Shown here piece after piece: positions 25,856-37,299 of a stretch of 64,000 bases of DNA (its first letter is position 1; every line of letters begins with the position of its first letter). The stretch lies in assembly GCF_041296265.1 (NCBI RefSeq), contig NC_091712.1, positions 12,495,001 to 12,559,000 of the forward strand. The letters are read 5' to 3'. This DNA comes from Equus caballus. Lineage: Eukaryota > Chordata > Mammalia > Perissodactyla > Equidae. The translations under genes and the position numbers were made by a program. A model generated the notes under the pieces. It was not told the origin of the DNA. It worked only from the letters and a program-made list of their open reading frames with translations, and made no database searches.

Positions 25856-26785
25856 TCTCTGCTCTGACACATCAGTTGCTCGTATTGTGTTCCTCCTTTG
25901 CTGTTTTTACTGAAAAAATTGACCTGTCACTTTAATATTCTTCACATGCAAGTCCTTGCTTTAAACAAAAACCAAAGTGAAGTTTCCTCTGCATACTTTG
26001 TGCTAATAAATCACCCTTCATATATATTTGCAACATGCTTCACATCTCTGTTAGTCTTTACTTTTTACTTTGGTGTTTTGTGATTAGATTTATTTCTCAA
26101 AGTTGCATCCTCTTTAGCCATCATCTGGAGGCATTCTTCTTCACCATTTGACCATTATCTGTATCTTCCATAAGCATATTTGAATCTTTATATAAGAAGA
26201 AATTATAACTTTAGACACTGCTTCCTCTCTGCATTTTTAAAAGGCTTTCTATTATATTCTTTTATTTCCAAGTCTTTGGCAATTTAATCATGAATTAGTG
26301 ACCCATGCTGATACCATTCAAGTATTAATAGTGTATATGTAAATCAAATTAGTTTGAAACTTTCAATCTATTTTGTTTTCTACAGTTGTTTTAAAAGCAC
26401 TAAACTTAACCTAATTTCTTTCTTACTGTCATTCTTCCTTCCTTAAGTTCCTACTTTCTTTTAGAAGTTTTCTTTCTGTATATACATCGATACATATTTA
26501 CATACTTTTAATTTAAATACATACATAGGATACTGTGCAGAAGATAAGTACTCTTAACATTTTAGGACAATTGTTTATTCCAGCTTGTCTCTCCCTTTCG
26601 TTCTTACCCGATGTTACCTTATGGACATCCCTCTAACCAAAACCTGTAACAATGATTCATTACTTTGGTGGGCTCATAATATTTCACGGTGTGGCTGTGC
26701 TATTTACACTTTTGATGGTCTTTCACATTGTTTATAACAATTGATACTATACCAATCAGCAAATATATTTTGAAGTGGTTAAATT
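25855..26785 (+). repeat. OR7-unit spacer block, copy 2
   Basis: This corresponds to 11570-12480: 'gtgttcctcctttgctg', 'caagtccttgctttaaacaaaaacc' and 'gtgctaataaatcacccttcat' all have counterparts there. The left part of the spacer and its upstream block are missing, replaced by the truncated L1. Confidence 0.7.
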
Positions 26786-26789
26786 TAAA

Positions 26790-26995
26790 CTGTGGTTCTA
26801 ACCAGGAGCAATTTTGTCCCCCAGGGGACATTGAGCAGTGTCCAGAGACATTTTAGGCTGTGACATTGGAGAGGTGTAGGTGGAAGCCAGGGACGTTCTA
26901 GACACTCTGCAATGCACAGGACAGACCCCACCACAGAGGATGATCTGTCCCAGGATGCAAATCATACTGAGACTAAGAAATTCTCACCTAAAGAA
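26790..26995 (+). mobile_element. MER20, unit 3
   Basis: The landmarks 'accaggagcaattttgtcccccagggg', 'tccagagacattttaggctg' and 'ctgagactaagaaattctcac' follow MER20 closely. It is paralogous to the copy at 12483. Confidence 0.8.
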
Positions 26996-27269
26996 TATCT
27001 GCATTTTTAATCTTTATAGCTGAGATCTAAAACATTACTTAATTCTCACATCCATTCCATAATGTAGATGGAATTTCCTGAGTTTATAGACAAAAAAAAA
27101 AGAGGCCTAAAATTTTATTTCCTGCCAAGAGGGAAATAATCAAGAGGCGTGTGTAAACATGCGTAGGCAGAAGCTGAACTATTGAGTCCATTTGATGACA
27201 ATGTCAGACCTGAGGTGTATGGGAGGCTTCTTGGTGGAGAAGCCCTCAAAATATCTACATCTGATCCTG

Positions 27270-27450
27270 TACTGGACCAAACATTGATACGTAGAGCCAA
27301 CCACAGACCAAAACGTGTAGCATCAGGATCAATGGGGAACTAGTTACAAATGTAGAAAGTCTGGCCTCACGTTAGATGTGCTGAATCCAAATTTGCATCT
27401 GAACAAGATCACAAGTGATTCACATACCCATTAATGTTGGAGAAATTCTT
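27270..27450 (+). mobile_element. MER5A-like remnant, unit 3
   Basis: The stretch with 'gtgtagcatcaggatcaatg' and 'tttgcatctgaacaagatcac' is the counterpart of 12945-13110. Confidence 0.55.
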
Positions 27451-27454
27451 GTCT

Positions 27455-27665
27455 AGAATAGCATTCACAATCTTCTCACTGTTGACATTTATGCTTGAGA
27501 ATTTCTTTGTGGTGGGGATATCCTGTGTGTTATAGAATGTTCAACAGCATTCCTGGCCTCAACCCTTTAGGTGGCAGTAGTACTTCCCCAGTTATAGAAA
27601 GCAATAATGTCTCTAGACAATGACAAGTGTCCTTGCTGGGAAGATCACCCCTGGTAGAGAACCAC
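27455..27665 (-). mobile_element. MER20 inverted, unit 3
   Basis: The text 'cacaatcttctcactgttga' through 'gatcacccctggtagagaacc' is reverse-oriented MER20, paralogous to 13135-13362. Confidence 0.75.
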
Positions 27666-28011
27666 TGACCTAGAGTATGAGAACAGAAATAACTTGGAAT
27701 TCAAAGAAATCTCATCCCTTACTCAGTCATAACTTGGGGAAAATCATTTTACCCTTCTGAGCTCTGTTTCTGCAAAAGAAGACAAGTTTATGATAGTACT
27801 GACCACAGAGAATGGACATTAGTAAAACTTAAATGAGCAAACTCACACCAGAATGTTAGCTCTGTCCATGGTTCATAAAAAGATCTAAATGTATCTTATA
27901 ATTAAGTAATATTGTTTCAAATAAAGGATTAACAGACAGCTTTACTTTGTGTTAAGAGCATGAAACTCATAATTGATTTATCAAAAGTATCATGAAGCCA
28001 AAGGTTATAGT

Positions 28012-28082
28012 ACCCATGGTTTCACATCAATGATCATACCCACGGTTTCACATCAATGATCATACCCATGGTTTCATGTCAA
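28012..28082 (+). repeat. 26-bp tandem repeat, about 2.7 copies
   Basis: The unit 'acccatggtttcacatcaat' plus 'gatcat' occurs at 28012-28037 and 28038-28063 (one mismatch), and partly from 28064. The other copies of the upstream block have one unit only, so the expansion is specific to unit 3. Confidence 0.9.
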
Positions 28083-28589
28083 AGAAACACACCTCCCTCC
28101 CTTGTTGAAGAGGGGAAGAGAAATTTTGGGGAGACATCAGGAATTGTTCCCTGCCACAAGTCAATACTTTGGAGAACAAAGGGACCTAGCCAAAACAGAT
28201 TCATCAGTCTCAGATTTGGAAAAAACATTAACTCAAGATTGGGATAAGATGCAAGGAGGTTTAGACCTCCAGAAGACAGGGAAATTCTTGGAGAAGTTGT
28301 AATAAAAACTAGATATACCTTGACTTCTAATCTGGTCTCTTGAGCACAGAGAGTCAGCAGGAATAATTTTCTTTGTGTCCATATCAGTGTCCCACAGAAA
28401 ATGATGTGCTCAGAGACGGGAGCAACATTGGAAACAGTGCCTAGTGAGCAGACGGAGAGAGCTGTAAACATCTCCTCTGCTGCAGGCCATCAGCATGTGC
28501 AACACTGAGCTGAATCAACATGGTTGCTGCTTTTGGAGGCCTATGTCTTCCTGGGGAACTGATGTTTCACTCCTTCCTGCTGTCCTCTC

Positions 28590-28679
28590 TGGGAACAGAG
28601 CTTCAGTCTCCATCATCAACCATCCAGGAAGGAATTCAGACTTCCACATGGACCCCTTCCTCTCAGAGACTCCATCCAG
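28590..28679 (+). other. putative 5' noncoding exon of the unit 3 OR7 pseudogene
   Basis: It ends in 'gagactccatccag' before the donor GT at 28680. It is closely similar to the putative exon at 14225-14311. The acceptor before the pseudogene coding exon (31276-31278) is also kept. The left edge is uncertain. Confidence 0.4.
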
Positions 28680-29616
28680 GTGAGTCTGAGAGCTCAGCAG
28701 GTACCTTATGAAGGGTTCAGAGAAAGTGGGAGAGGAGAAGTTTTACCTCAGGTCACCTGAGAGCCAAAGCAGCCTTGCCCAGAACTGAGAGATTGTCATG
28801 TTTGTTTGCTAGGTACACTGACTAATTTACAATTAATTTATTTAGTATAACAAAAAGAGAAGTGTCTTTTGGACTCAGAAATATAAAGATAATTGTTGTA
28901 ATTAAGTGATGGGAAAGGACATGTAGGTGGAATGAATGAAAAAGGAATGGGAGGTGTAAAGTGGCTCCAGTAAAATTAAAACCTATCTGAGGAGCTTTGC
29001 ACTGAAGAGGAGCTGTAAAATAGAGTGTAAGGTTTTAAGGCCTGTGCAGTGAACTGATTGCAGTTTTTAAAAATGTTTAAGATGGAATGCATTTGAGCAT
29101 GTTCTGTATTTACTAGGAATCCCAGATCGAGAAAGTAGATGGTACTTTGCAACAGCAGTCTTGGCATGCATTTCACAGTATTGTCTGGCATGTTGGGTAT
29201 TCACATAAAAAATTATATTTAGTATGCAAAAAGAATTATGCTAATGAGTTTTACTTTTAAACTATTTCATTATCTAGACCTGGAGGAGCAACAGAAACAT
29301 CTGAGAGGTAGAAGAAAAATTTGGCTTCAGCTCATCACCAGCGATAATCATTCACTAACCAAAATTTTTTAACTATGCCAAGCATGTTACATGTATTGAC
29401 TAAATCTGCTCACCATCTCCAGGCAAAGGACACTGCCATCCCTACTAGCAGAGTGAGAACGTTAACACTCAGAATGGTCTGATTGGTCTCCTTGGACAAA
29501 CAGCTAATATGTGGTAGATCAAAGTTCAAAACTCCATTTTCCATTTCCAACTTGTTGCATTTAATATCATTTAGAAAGTCATTTACCATTTCATCTTTTA
29601 AAATTCCCCACTATTG

Positions 29617-29852
29617 AACCAGCCCTGATGCCCTAGTGGTTAAAGTTTGGCATTCACTGCTGCCACGGCCATGGTTTGCTTCCCGGTTGCAGAACCACCC
29701 GTCTGTTGGGTGCCATGCTGTGGTGGTGGCCCACATAGAAGACCAAGAATGACTTACTAATAGGATATACAACCATGCACTGGTGCTTTGCAGTGGAGAA
29801 TAAATGAGGAAGATTGGCAACAGATATGAATCTATCCTTGCGAAAAAAAAAA
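29617..29852 (+). mobile_element. ERE SINE
   Basis: The head 'accagccctgatgccctagtggttaaagtt', the middle 'ggttgcagaaccacccgtctg' and the tail 'gaggaagattggcaacagat' followed by A9 fit an ERE-type SINE. The counterpart position in unit 2 (near 15190) lacks it, so the insertion postdates the split of units 2 and 3. Confidence 0.8.
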
Positions 29853-30689
29853 TCCTCTACTATTTAATGTAGTATTTTTTTGTTATAAAAGGAGGGTTTA
29901 TTCCCTTTCTTATTTTTTCTATTGGGATGTTCAATCAGTAAGTGTCTTAACATTGTAAGATACCATTCCTTTTTTCTGAGAATTAATTGATTTTTCTGCT
30001 GTATTGTTTGTTCTGGCCATCAAAGGGATATAAGTGTGCTGGAATGCTGCCAGAACCACGGAAGCTTTCTCCACATCACAGTCTCGCAGGGTCACCTGGG
30101 CATTTTAGATCTTCTTTTTCCAATCGTGTCTATTTCTTTCCTCTCTATGGTTGTGAAGTGCTTTTCATCTTTTCTTACATACAGAAAACAAAATGGTCAT
30201 AGGGCTATGGAGCCTCATGCTTACATGTTCATGAGAGGATTTATAACTGGAATTTGGGTACTAATTTTACATTCTCTAAGGTAAAGATAGTCTACTGTTG
30301 ACAGCTTCCTTGCTTCATTTATTTCCTACTTATTGTGGCTGGAGAGAGAAGAGCCTTGCAGTAACATGTCCCCTGGAGGTCATAGTGCACTGCGTGTATT
30401 TTTGTTGTGTGTGTATCTGTGTATTTTGCAAGGCATGAGCAGTTCTCAGTGGAGTGGCACCTAGCCCATGTATTCCAAAGTGTGACCCTGAAGATACAGA
30501 CGCCAGAATGTCAGCCAACAGAGGAAAATGAGGGGATAATTTCCACCCAGAGGATTCCTCCGGAACAAAATTAAGAAGTGCAGGGAACAATGTGAAGAAA
30601 TGACTCCTTGCGTCTTGCAGTTCCAGCTGTGCTGGGGGACCACCTCATTCCCAGCATCCTCTGACACCATCTCCAATCGCCCTCCCTCC

Positions 30690-31060
30690 TGCTCCTTCCC
30701 CTCACCATTCTAACTTCATCTGAGTCTTGAAGATCTGAGAGAAGCATCTTCCTAAGTGTCTCTCCTTTGGCTCTTTCTCCTACAGGGCACACACTTCCCC
30801 AGACAACCTCATCTCCCATTTGTCTTCCTCGTATGCAGATTTTCCTGAATTCCCAGTAAAAAATAACACCTCAATTGACTCTTTTTAATACCTACTTTTT
30901 TCTTCGTAGCACCTGTCACCATGTGACATGATATATGATGTTTATCTGCTTATATTCTTTCACAACTATTACGTTTTTGGCTTTTTGTTTCTCAGCATCC
31001 TATACTTTTTGCCTAGAAGACAGTCAGTACTCAACAAGTATTCCTCAAGGCATGAAATAA
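30690..31060 (+). mobile_element. L2 remnant, unit 3
   Basis: Paralogous to the L2 remnant at 16580-16960, with 'cacctgtcaccatgtgacatg' and 'gcctagaagacagtcagtac'. Confidence 0.6.
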
Positions 31061-31278
31061 TATGTACTGAAAATTGTATAATACTTGACGTCTTGGGGAA
31101 AAATCTGAGTGGGACAGGAATTTATAATCAGACATGTCAGGGGAGATCCTTTAAATGGTATGAGGTCCATACAAAGAATATGTATTGATTTCTTGAGTGT
31201 AATATACAACTATAGCATTTTCACTATTGCTAATGTCCATTTGCGTGAAAATTAATCATGCTATTTTTTCATTCCTAG

Positions 31279-32251
31279 TCGTAACCTTTACTACATAGTT
31301 CCAGGCAATGATACTTAAAATTCAAAATGTTTTCTTTCAGAACTATGAAAAGAACCAGAAATTGTACCACTCATATTTTCGCTTTTCCTGTCCATATACT
31401 GGATCACCGTGTTTGGAAACCTGCTCATCAACCTGGCTACCATCTCAGGCTCCCTCCTCCACACACACGTACTTCTTCCTCTCCAAAGTGCCCTTTGTGG
31501 ACATCTGTTTCACCTCCGTCCCCAGGCCAAAGAGGCTAGTGAATATGTAGACACAAAGCAAAGTTGTAACTCATAAAGGCTGCATCAGCCAGATGTAGTT
31601 TTACATTCTGTTTGCAGTGTTGGAGAATTTCCATCTGATGGTGATGGCCTGTGATCACATCTGCCACCACCTGCACTACATGGTCATCATGAGCCCCCAG
31701 CTCTTTCAACTGCTGGTTCTGGTGTCCTGGTTCATAAGTTCCCTGCATTCTTTGTTAGAAAGCTTAATGGCCTTGTAGCTGTCCTTCTGCACCAATGTGG
31801 AAATCCTCCCTATCTTTGTGAAATCAAACAGGTGGTCCGAATTGCCTGGTCTGACACTTTTCTTAATTAAACATTTTTATTTTCTATTTTACAGCAGTGC
31901 TGCTGGATGGTGGTCCCTTCACTGGTATCCATTAATGCTACTCTGATAGTTTCTTCCATATGTGGAATCTCATAAGCTCAGGGGAAGGATAAAGCACTTC
32001 CCACCCGTCTGCCCCCTCTCAATCGTCTCCTTATATTATTGTTCAAGCCTAGGTGTGTACCTTATCTCTGCTCCTGCTCACATATAACACTCAAGTGCAA
32101 CAGCCTAGGTGATGTACACAATGGTCACACCCATGCTAAACCCCTTCATCTACAGTCTGAGGAACAAAGACACATGGGGGCTCTGGAAAGAGTCAATCGG
32201 ATGGTAGGTATAGAAAAGCAAATTGTTTGGGGGATGAAGAATTGTCCATGA
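31279..32251 (+). pseudogene. OR7 family receptor pseudogene, unit 3
   Basis: A strongly decayed copy of the receptor exon. It aligns with 17199-18160 from the acceptor ('cattcctag', ending 31278) through 'ctgaggaacaaagacacatg' near the 3' end. The start codon position reads ATA (31295-31297). The TM3 '[12 protein letters not shown]' region has lost the bases for the central residues ('atggcctgtgatcacatctg'). Stops and shifts occur throughout, for example TAG after 'aaagaggc' near 31530 and TAA in 'cttaattaaac' near 31865. Recognisable remnants include the TM2 'acctgctcatcaacctggct' stretch and the TM7 'cccatgctaaaccccttcat' stretch. It is the most damaged of the three family 7 copies, consistent with early inactivation. 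It cannot encode a receptor. Confidence 0.92.
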
Positions 32252-33760
32252 TTGCAGGTCTTGAAGCCTCAGAACCAGAAATTACTATTCTTTGATCAGA
32301 TTCTAATTATTTCCTGGAATTTCCACTTCTTTGATTTCTGCCATTTATAGAATTTGTATAACTCACTATTGGAAGCTTTCTGCTCTCTCTGATGAATAGG
32401 TAGTTCTCCCCCTTGACCATTTTCTTACTTTCACAAACTTTCCTACCTTAGGTCTGTAATATTTGGAAATTCTCATTTATCTCTTGGGACAATGTGGGTT
32501 GCTTAATAATAATTTCTTCTCAAGTCACCTATCATCTCAATTAACTTTTCTTTAGTTTTCCTGAAAGGATGGTCATTAGTTGTATTAATCATACAAAAAA
32601 AAAAAAAAAACCTACACATGACAGCTAAGGGCATTTATATAATTCATTTCAGCAAAATATGAAACTGCAGTTTTCACTTTGGGTCCACATTTTTTTTGAA
32701 TTTCACTCCCTTCTCAGCTCTTACTGGTAACGTAGACTTTAATATGCTACAGTTTTATAACCGGCCTCCTGTTTTTTTTCTTATTCAGCTCAGTGTCCAA
32801 AATGTCCATGATGGTCCCTGGCAAAAACTGACTATCCAGTATATATCTCCCAGTGGAGTCTACATGGAAAGACAGATTTGCATACATAGATTGACCTAAT
32901 ATGGTCCTAGTATCAGAAATGATCTTAAAAATGAGGAAGCAAAATTTTAAATCACACGTTTTATTACCATGCTAATTTTTTTTTTTTGTACTCTACATCC
33001 ACGCATTGAAGTAAGAAGATGGCTGGCCACCAGTGAGGGGTTATTCACTGAAGTGAAGAACTGGTTGGAGTATGTCATGTTCTGTTATTAAGTACCTTCC
33101 TGTTTCTACCTGAAAACCTCTAGTTCAGTCTACAAGTATGGGTCTTCCTATTGCTCTATGAAATATCTCCCATTTTCTAAATTTAGTCATAACTACTAAA
33201 GGGACAGTGAATGGACAACACCGAGGTCATCCATTTAATATCTCCTTCATGCTCAGGAATCTCTTCAATCATCATGATCAAAGGATGACTCACAAGACAG
33301 CTTGAATTCCTGCCCTGTGATGCAATTCAGGGTCACCAGTTTTTCTGCCCAAATGTGCATATTCTTCCAAGTTCTGTGGAATACAACCTCAATAAAGCCA
33401 CTTGTTAGTGCAATTATCTGAAATAGACTTCAATAACAGAATAATCATGAATGCAATTTTAAATATCAGGCCATATGTGAAAAGCAGAAGCAGCAGATTA
33501 TTATAATCGTGCTTGTTACTGTTTGATTATTGTGTCAGTTAGCTATTGCTGCATGCCAAGCCATCCTAAATCAAGTGGTTTAGCATAACGCCTTTATTAT
33601 TGAACTGGATAATATCATGGTGAGTTATTTTGAGCTCTGCTCAGATGCTCAGGAGTCCGTAATCAGCTGTGAGTCTTGACATTGTGCATCTGTACCTCAT
33701 TCATGATGTTGTGAGACTGCAGCATCTCTGTTTTTTACCAATTTATGTCAGTTTATTTAT
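32252..33760 (+). repeat. OR7-unit 3' flank, copy 2
   Basis: Paralogous to 18163-19650 and 42760-44460. It contains an A-rich run at 32597-32612. The right end holds the ancient repeat that reads 'gtcagttagctattgctgca' (33534 onward), which is also present in the other units. Confidence 0.6.
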
Positions 33761-34092
33761 CTACGTAGGTTAATCTTATAGTTTCCAAAACAAAGAGTTT
33801 ATCAAGTGTGAACTGCCTTAACTCTGCTGTTTTTATATTCCATATATGACATGTTGCTTTCTGTCCAATTAGATGTATTTCCCACGACTGTTAAGCTGAC
33901 TCAGCTCCCTGTGCCCTAAATCCTAACTTGAATCTTGAATCATTAGATTTTTTCCTTTTAAACTAATTTATTGGAGCATAATGACATGCAATAAACTGCA
34001 TATATTAAAATGTAAAATTTGCATATACCTGAAGTCTATACAATGTTATAAGCCAATATGATCTCAGCAAAATAATTTTTAAAAAATAAATT

Positions 34093-34280
34093 AGGAGTTG
34101 GCCTCATGGCTTAGTGGTTAAGTTCAGCACACTCTGCTTCAGTGGCCCAAGTTCAGCTCCAAGGCTTGGTCCTATACCACTCATTAGTGGCCATGTTGTG
34201 ATGGTGACCCACACACAAAGTAGAGGAAGATCAGCAACAGATGTTAGCTCAGGGTGAATCTTCCTCAGCAAAAAATAACT
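34093..34280 (+). mobile_element. ERE SINE
   Basis: The head 'ttggcctcatggcttagtgg' and the tail 'agatgttagctcagggtgaa' with 'tcttcctcagcaaaaaataa' are diagnostic of the family. It lacks a long clean target-site duplication by eye. Confidence 0.8.
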
Positions 34281-34809
34281 AATTAATTAATTGAAGAATA
34301 AAAAGCTGGAGGCTTCTCAAGGTAGAGCAGTGTCTTGTATAACCCTGGAACACGGGATGATTTACCCACAATAGATTTGGAATAAATACAGTTGAGTAAT
34401 TTTTACCTACAGGATCAACACTAAATAAGAATTCTTCTATCCAATTAAACTTTTACAAATGCCAAAGAAAATAAATAAATAAAATGCAAAATTTGCTGAA
34501 TTTAAGGAACCATGCAAAAATTAAGTATAAATACTTCATGGGTCAATTTATATATAATTCAAGAAAGTACATAAACATTTAATTGCTTTGTAATGTAATC
34601 ATAAAAAAATTGAATCTCCTTGAATCTTATTTTCCTTATTTATGATGGTAGGCTGGGATAAGAAGCCTAAATTGGACGGATGCTGTGAGGAATAAATGAA
34701 ATGTGTGGAAATACTTGATTTTGAAAACTCTTTCACAGTTGAGGACTATGTGTGTGGATATGTATGTGTGTGTGTTCATATACAATTTTCTTTCAAATAA
34801 ACACATGCA

Positions 34810-36260
34810 CACATACATGTAAACAGAGGCCCATTAATAATTTCATGTTTCATGTTGAAAGGAAACTTGAAAGCTGGAGAGGAAAGAAAGAAAAAGAATG
34901 AATATTTGAATTAAGAAAAATTGAAAGAAGAGAAATTTTGACATAAATATTTAGAGTAGAATGGGTGACCTTCATTTTAATAACGAATTATTTTTTCTAT
35001 CTTAATGCCCCAAAAGCCTCAAAGTCAGAACCATATTTGTGTTTAGGCAATGGAAAATTCACTGTACCAGCTAATGGAGCCATAATCTCCAAATTGACTT
35101 TCATTTTCTTTTTCTATTTAAGGATTTAAGGTGGGATTTCAACACAAAATGGTTTTACCTAAGGGAAGCTAACTGAATGAAGTTAGGGGCTTAAACTCAG
35201 TCCCCTTGAACAGACTTTTATTTGGCAAATGTCTGTATTAGATCCCAGTTGCTGCTGTGACAAATTACACTAGTGGCTTAAAACAAACAACTTTGTATCT
35301 TAAGGTTCTGGAACTCAGAAGCCTGAAACGATCTTATTGGATAAAAACAAGACGAATGTAGGGCTGAGTTTCTTCTGTCAGCTGCAGGGAAGGACACATT
35401 TCTTTTCCTATTTCAGTTTCTAGAGGACAGCTGTGTTCACTGGCTCAGGGTGCTTCCTCCATCTTCAAAGCCAACAGTGTGCATTTTCAAATATCCCGCT
35501 GATTTCAATTCTTCATCCTCTCTCTTCCACATTTAGAGGTCCATTGTCATTACATTAGCCCAACCTTGATAATCCAAGCTAATCTTCTTATCTTAAGGTA
35601 AGGGAAGAGTAACTTTATTCCACTAGTACATCAATCCATTGCTCTGTAAGCTAACATCTTCCAAAGTTCTTGGGGTCGGGATGTGGACATTTTTGGAGAC
35701 CCTTATTCTGCCTACTACATATTATGACTCAATTATATATTATTTGAATTCACTCAAGAGCCATTATATTCAAAAGAATCAAAAACAGAATTTATTACAG
35801 CCTCTAGAATGAGTGAAAAATTTCCTTTCAAAATTATATGTAGAGATGATTCTTAGTGTATAAGACCTAAAACTACATACACATGATTCAACACAGGAAC
35901 AGTCCCTGGGGCCACTGTGGACCTGATTAATTAGAATTTGCATTTCAACTACAAGACATGGTTATGCACAATGAAGTTGGAGAAATCTTGGTCTAAAATA
36001 TGTTATTTAGCCTTCTCACCGTTGATATTTAGGGCTGGATAATTGTTTGTGCTAGGAGCTGTCCTGTGGATTACAGGAGATGAGCAGCATCTGTTTAGAT
36101 CATGCTAAATATCCCCAGGGGCAAAATTACCTCTGGCTGAGAACTACTGCGCCACAGTTTGAGAACTGGGAGCATCCTGACAGAATTTCCATCAAGACTC
36201 CACCCCTTATTTGGTGTATACCTTTGAGCAGAATATTAAATCTCTCTGAGCCCCATCTCT
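34810..36260 (+). repeat. inter-unit block, copy 1 (paralogous to 45390-46830)
   Basis: The two blocks match over their length: 'gttgaaaggaaacttga', 'ttagagtagaa(t/c)g(g/a)gtgacc', 'actagtggcttaaaacaaac' and 'tgagaact(a)' all recur in order. Within it, 35230-35720 is an old interspersed repeat also widespread in mammals ('gtggcttaaaacaa...attctgcct'); I do not assign its family. The right end carries MER5A-like and inverted MER20 pieces. Confidence 0.75.
35890..36165 (-). mobile_element. MER5A-like piece followed by inverted MER20, unit 4
   Basis: 35890-35990 resembles the MER5A part of the other units ('cctggggccactgtggacct'). 35995-36165 is reverse-oriented MER20 ('ttagccttctcaccgttgat' to 'aaaattacctctggctgaga'). 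Confidence 0.6.
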
Positions 36261-36429
36261 ATAATGGAGAACGGGGTCATAACAGTACCACCTCATAGAC
36301 TGAACTATTGTAAAAATCAAGTCATGTCATCACTTCAATGTGCTAAGTCATGGTGCATAAAATCTAAATGTATCTGTTATAATTGATAAGCATTTTATAA
36401 TGAGGAGTGAATGACATCTGTGAATTTGT

Positions 36430-37260
36430 GACATAACTATGAAGTTCCTGATTGTTTTGGCAATATTGTCATGAAAACAAAGAGCGTAGTGCCTACGTTT
36501 TTATATTAAAGGAATAAAGTCATTGCTCCTCTTAAGAGAAGAATTATAATTTTGTATAGATATCAGGGGTTGTGTCCCCATCAGAAGTCAACCCTTTGAA
36601 GATCCATAGTGCTAGCAGACAAATTCCTCAGTGGTATACTGTTGAGAAAACTAAAACTCAGAGTTGTGATGAGGTGCTGGGAGGTTTAGATCTGGAGCAG
36701 CAGAGTTTGTGGAGAATAAGTAATAAAAACTGAATTCACTTGGCCCATAGCGCAATCTCCTAGGACAAAAGAGTCAGCAAGAAAAATTTCCATTCTGTCC
36801 AGACCAGTGTCCCATAGGGAAATCATGTACTTAGAGGCTAAGAGTAACAGGAGGAAAATGTGCCTAATGAGCAGAGGTAGGGAGCTACAAATATCTCCTC
36901 TGCTGCAGTGCCCCAGGGCGTGCAACCTTGGGCTGGACAGGATGACATTGTTTCTTTTGGAGTCCTAGGTCTGCCTTGGGCACAGAAAGCTTGACTCCTT
37001 CCTGCTGTCTTGTCAGGGGACAGAGCTTCAGTCTCCATCATCAACCATCCAGGGAGGAATTCAGACTTCCACACACAGACCTGCCTCTCAGGGACTCCCA
37101 GTGAGTCTGAGGGCCCAGTATGTATTTCAGGAAAGCGCCAGAGAGAATCAGAGCTTGCTTGGTGTTTGCTGGCTTGATTACTAAATTAAGGCATTTATTT
37201 ATGATCCTCAAAAGAGAAGTGAACATTGAAACTGGTAAAAGCAAGTGTCATTTTTGACAC
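36430..37260 (+). promoter_or_regulatory. OR7-unit upstream block, copy 4
   Basis: This is homologous to the other three upstream blocks. It carries 'tcccataggga' (36810-36820), a palindrome with a 3-base centre that resembles but does not match the EBF consensus (2-base centre), and 'cctaatgagcagaggtaggg' with a TAAT homeodomain core. The putative exon ends near 37100 and the donor GTGAGT starts at 37101. A small deletion has removed the last bases of the exon relative to units 2 and 3. Confidence 0.45.
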
Positions 37261-37299
37261 TTAAATGAGAGTAGAACATAAGTCCAAGGGTCTTTTTAA

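Larger units (their letters stand above)
27960..28880 (+). promoter_or_regulatory. OR7-unit upstream block, copy 3
   Basis: This is homologous to the blocks at 10150, 13690 and 36430. It has a putative 5' exon that ends at 28679 with the intact donor 'gtgagtctgag'. It lies upstream of a receptor pseudogene, so it may still direct transcription of a non-coding RNA. It also contains a local 26-bp tandem repeat at 28012-28082. Confidence 0.45.

Noticed and set aside
28012-28082. possible CRISPR-like or regulatory array
   Set aside because: It is a simple head-to-tail tandem of 26 bp without spacers, in a mammalian genome.
36810-36820. TCCCATAGGGA as an EBF (Olf-1) site
   Set aside because: The EBF core has a two-base centre and this has three; the other units do not preserve the palindrome, so I did not call it as a site.
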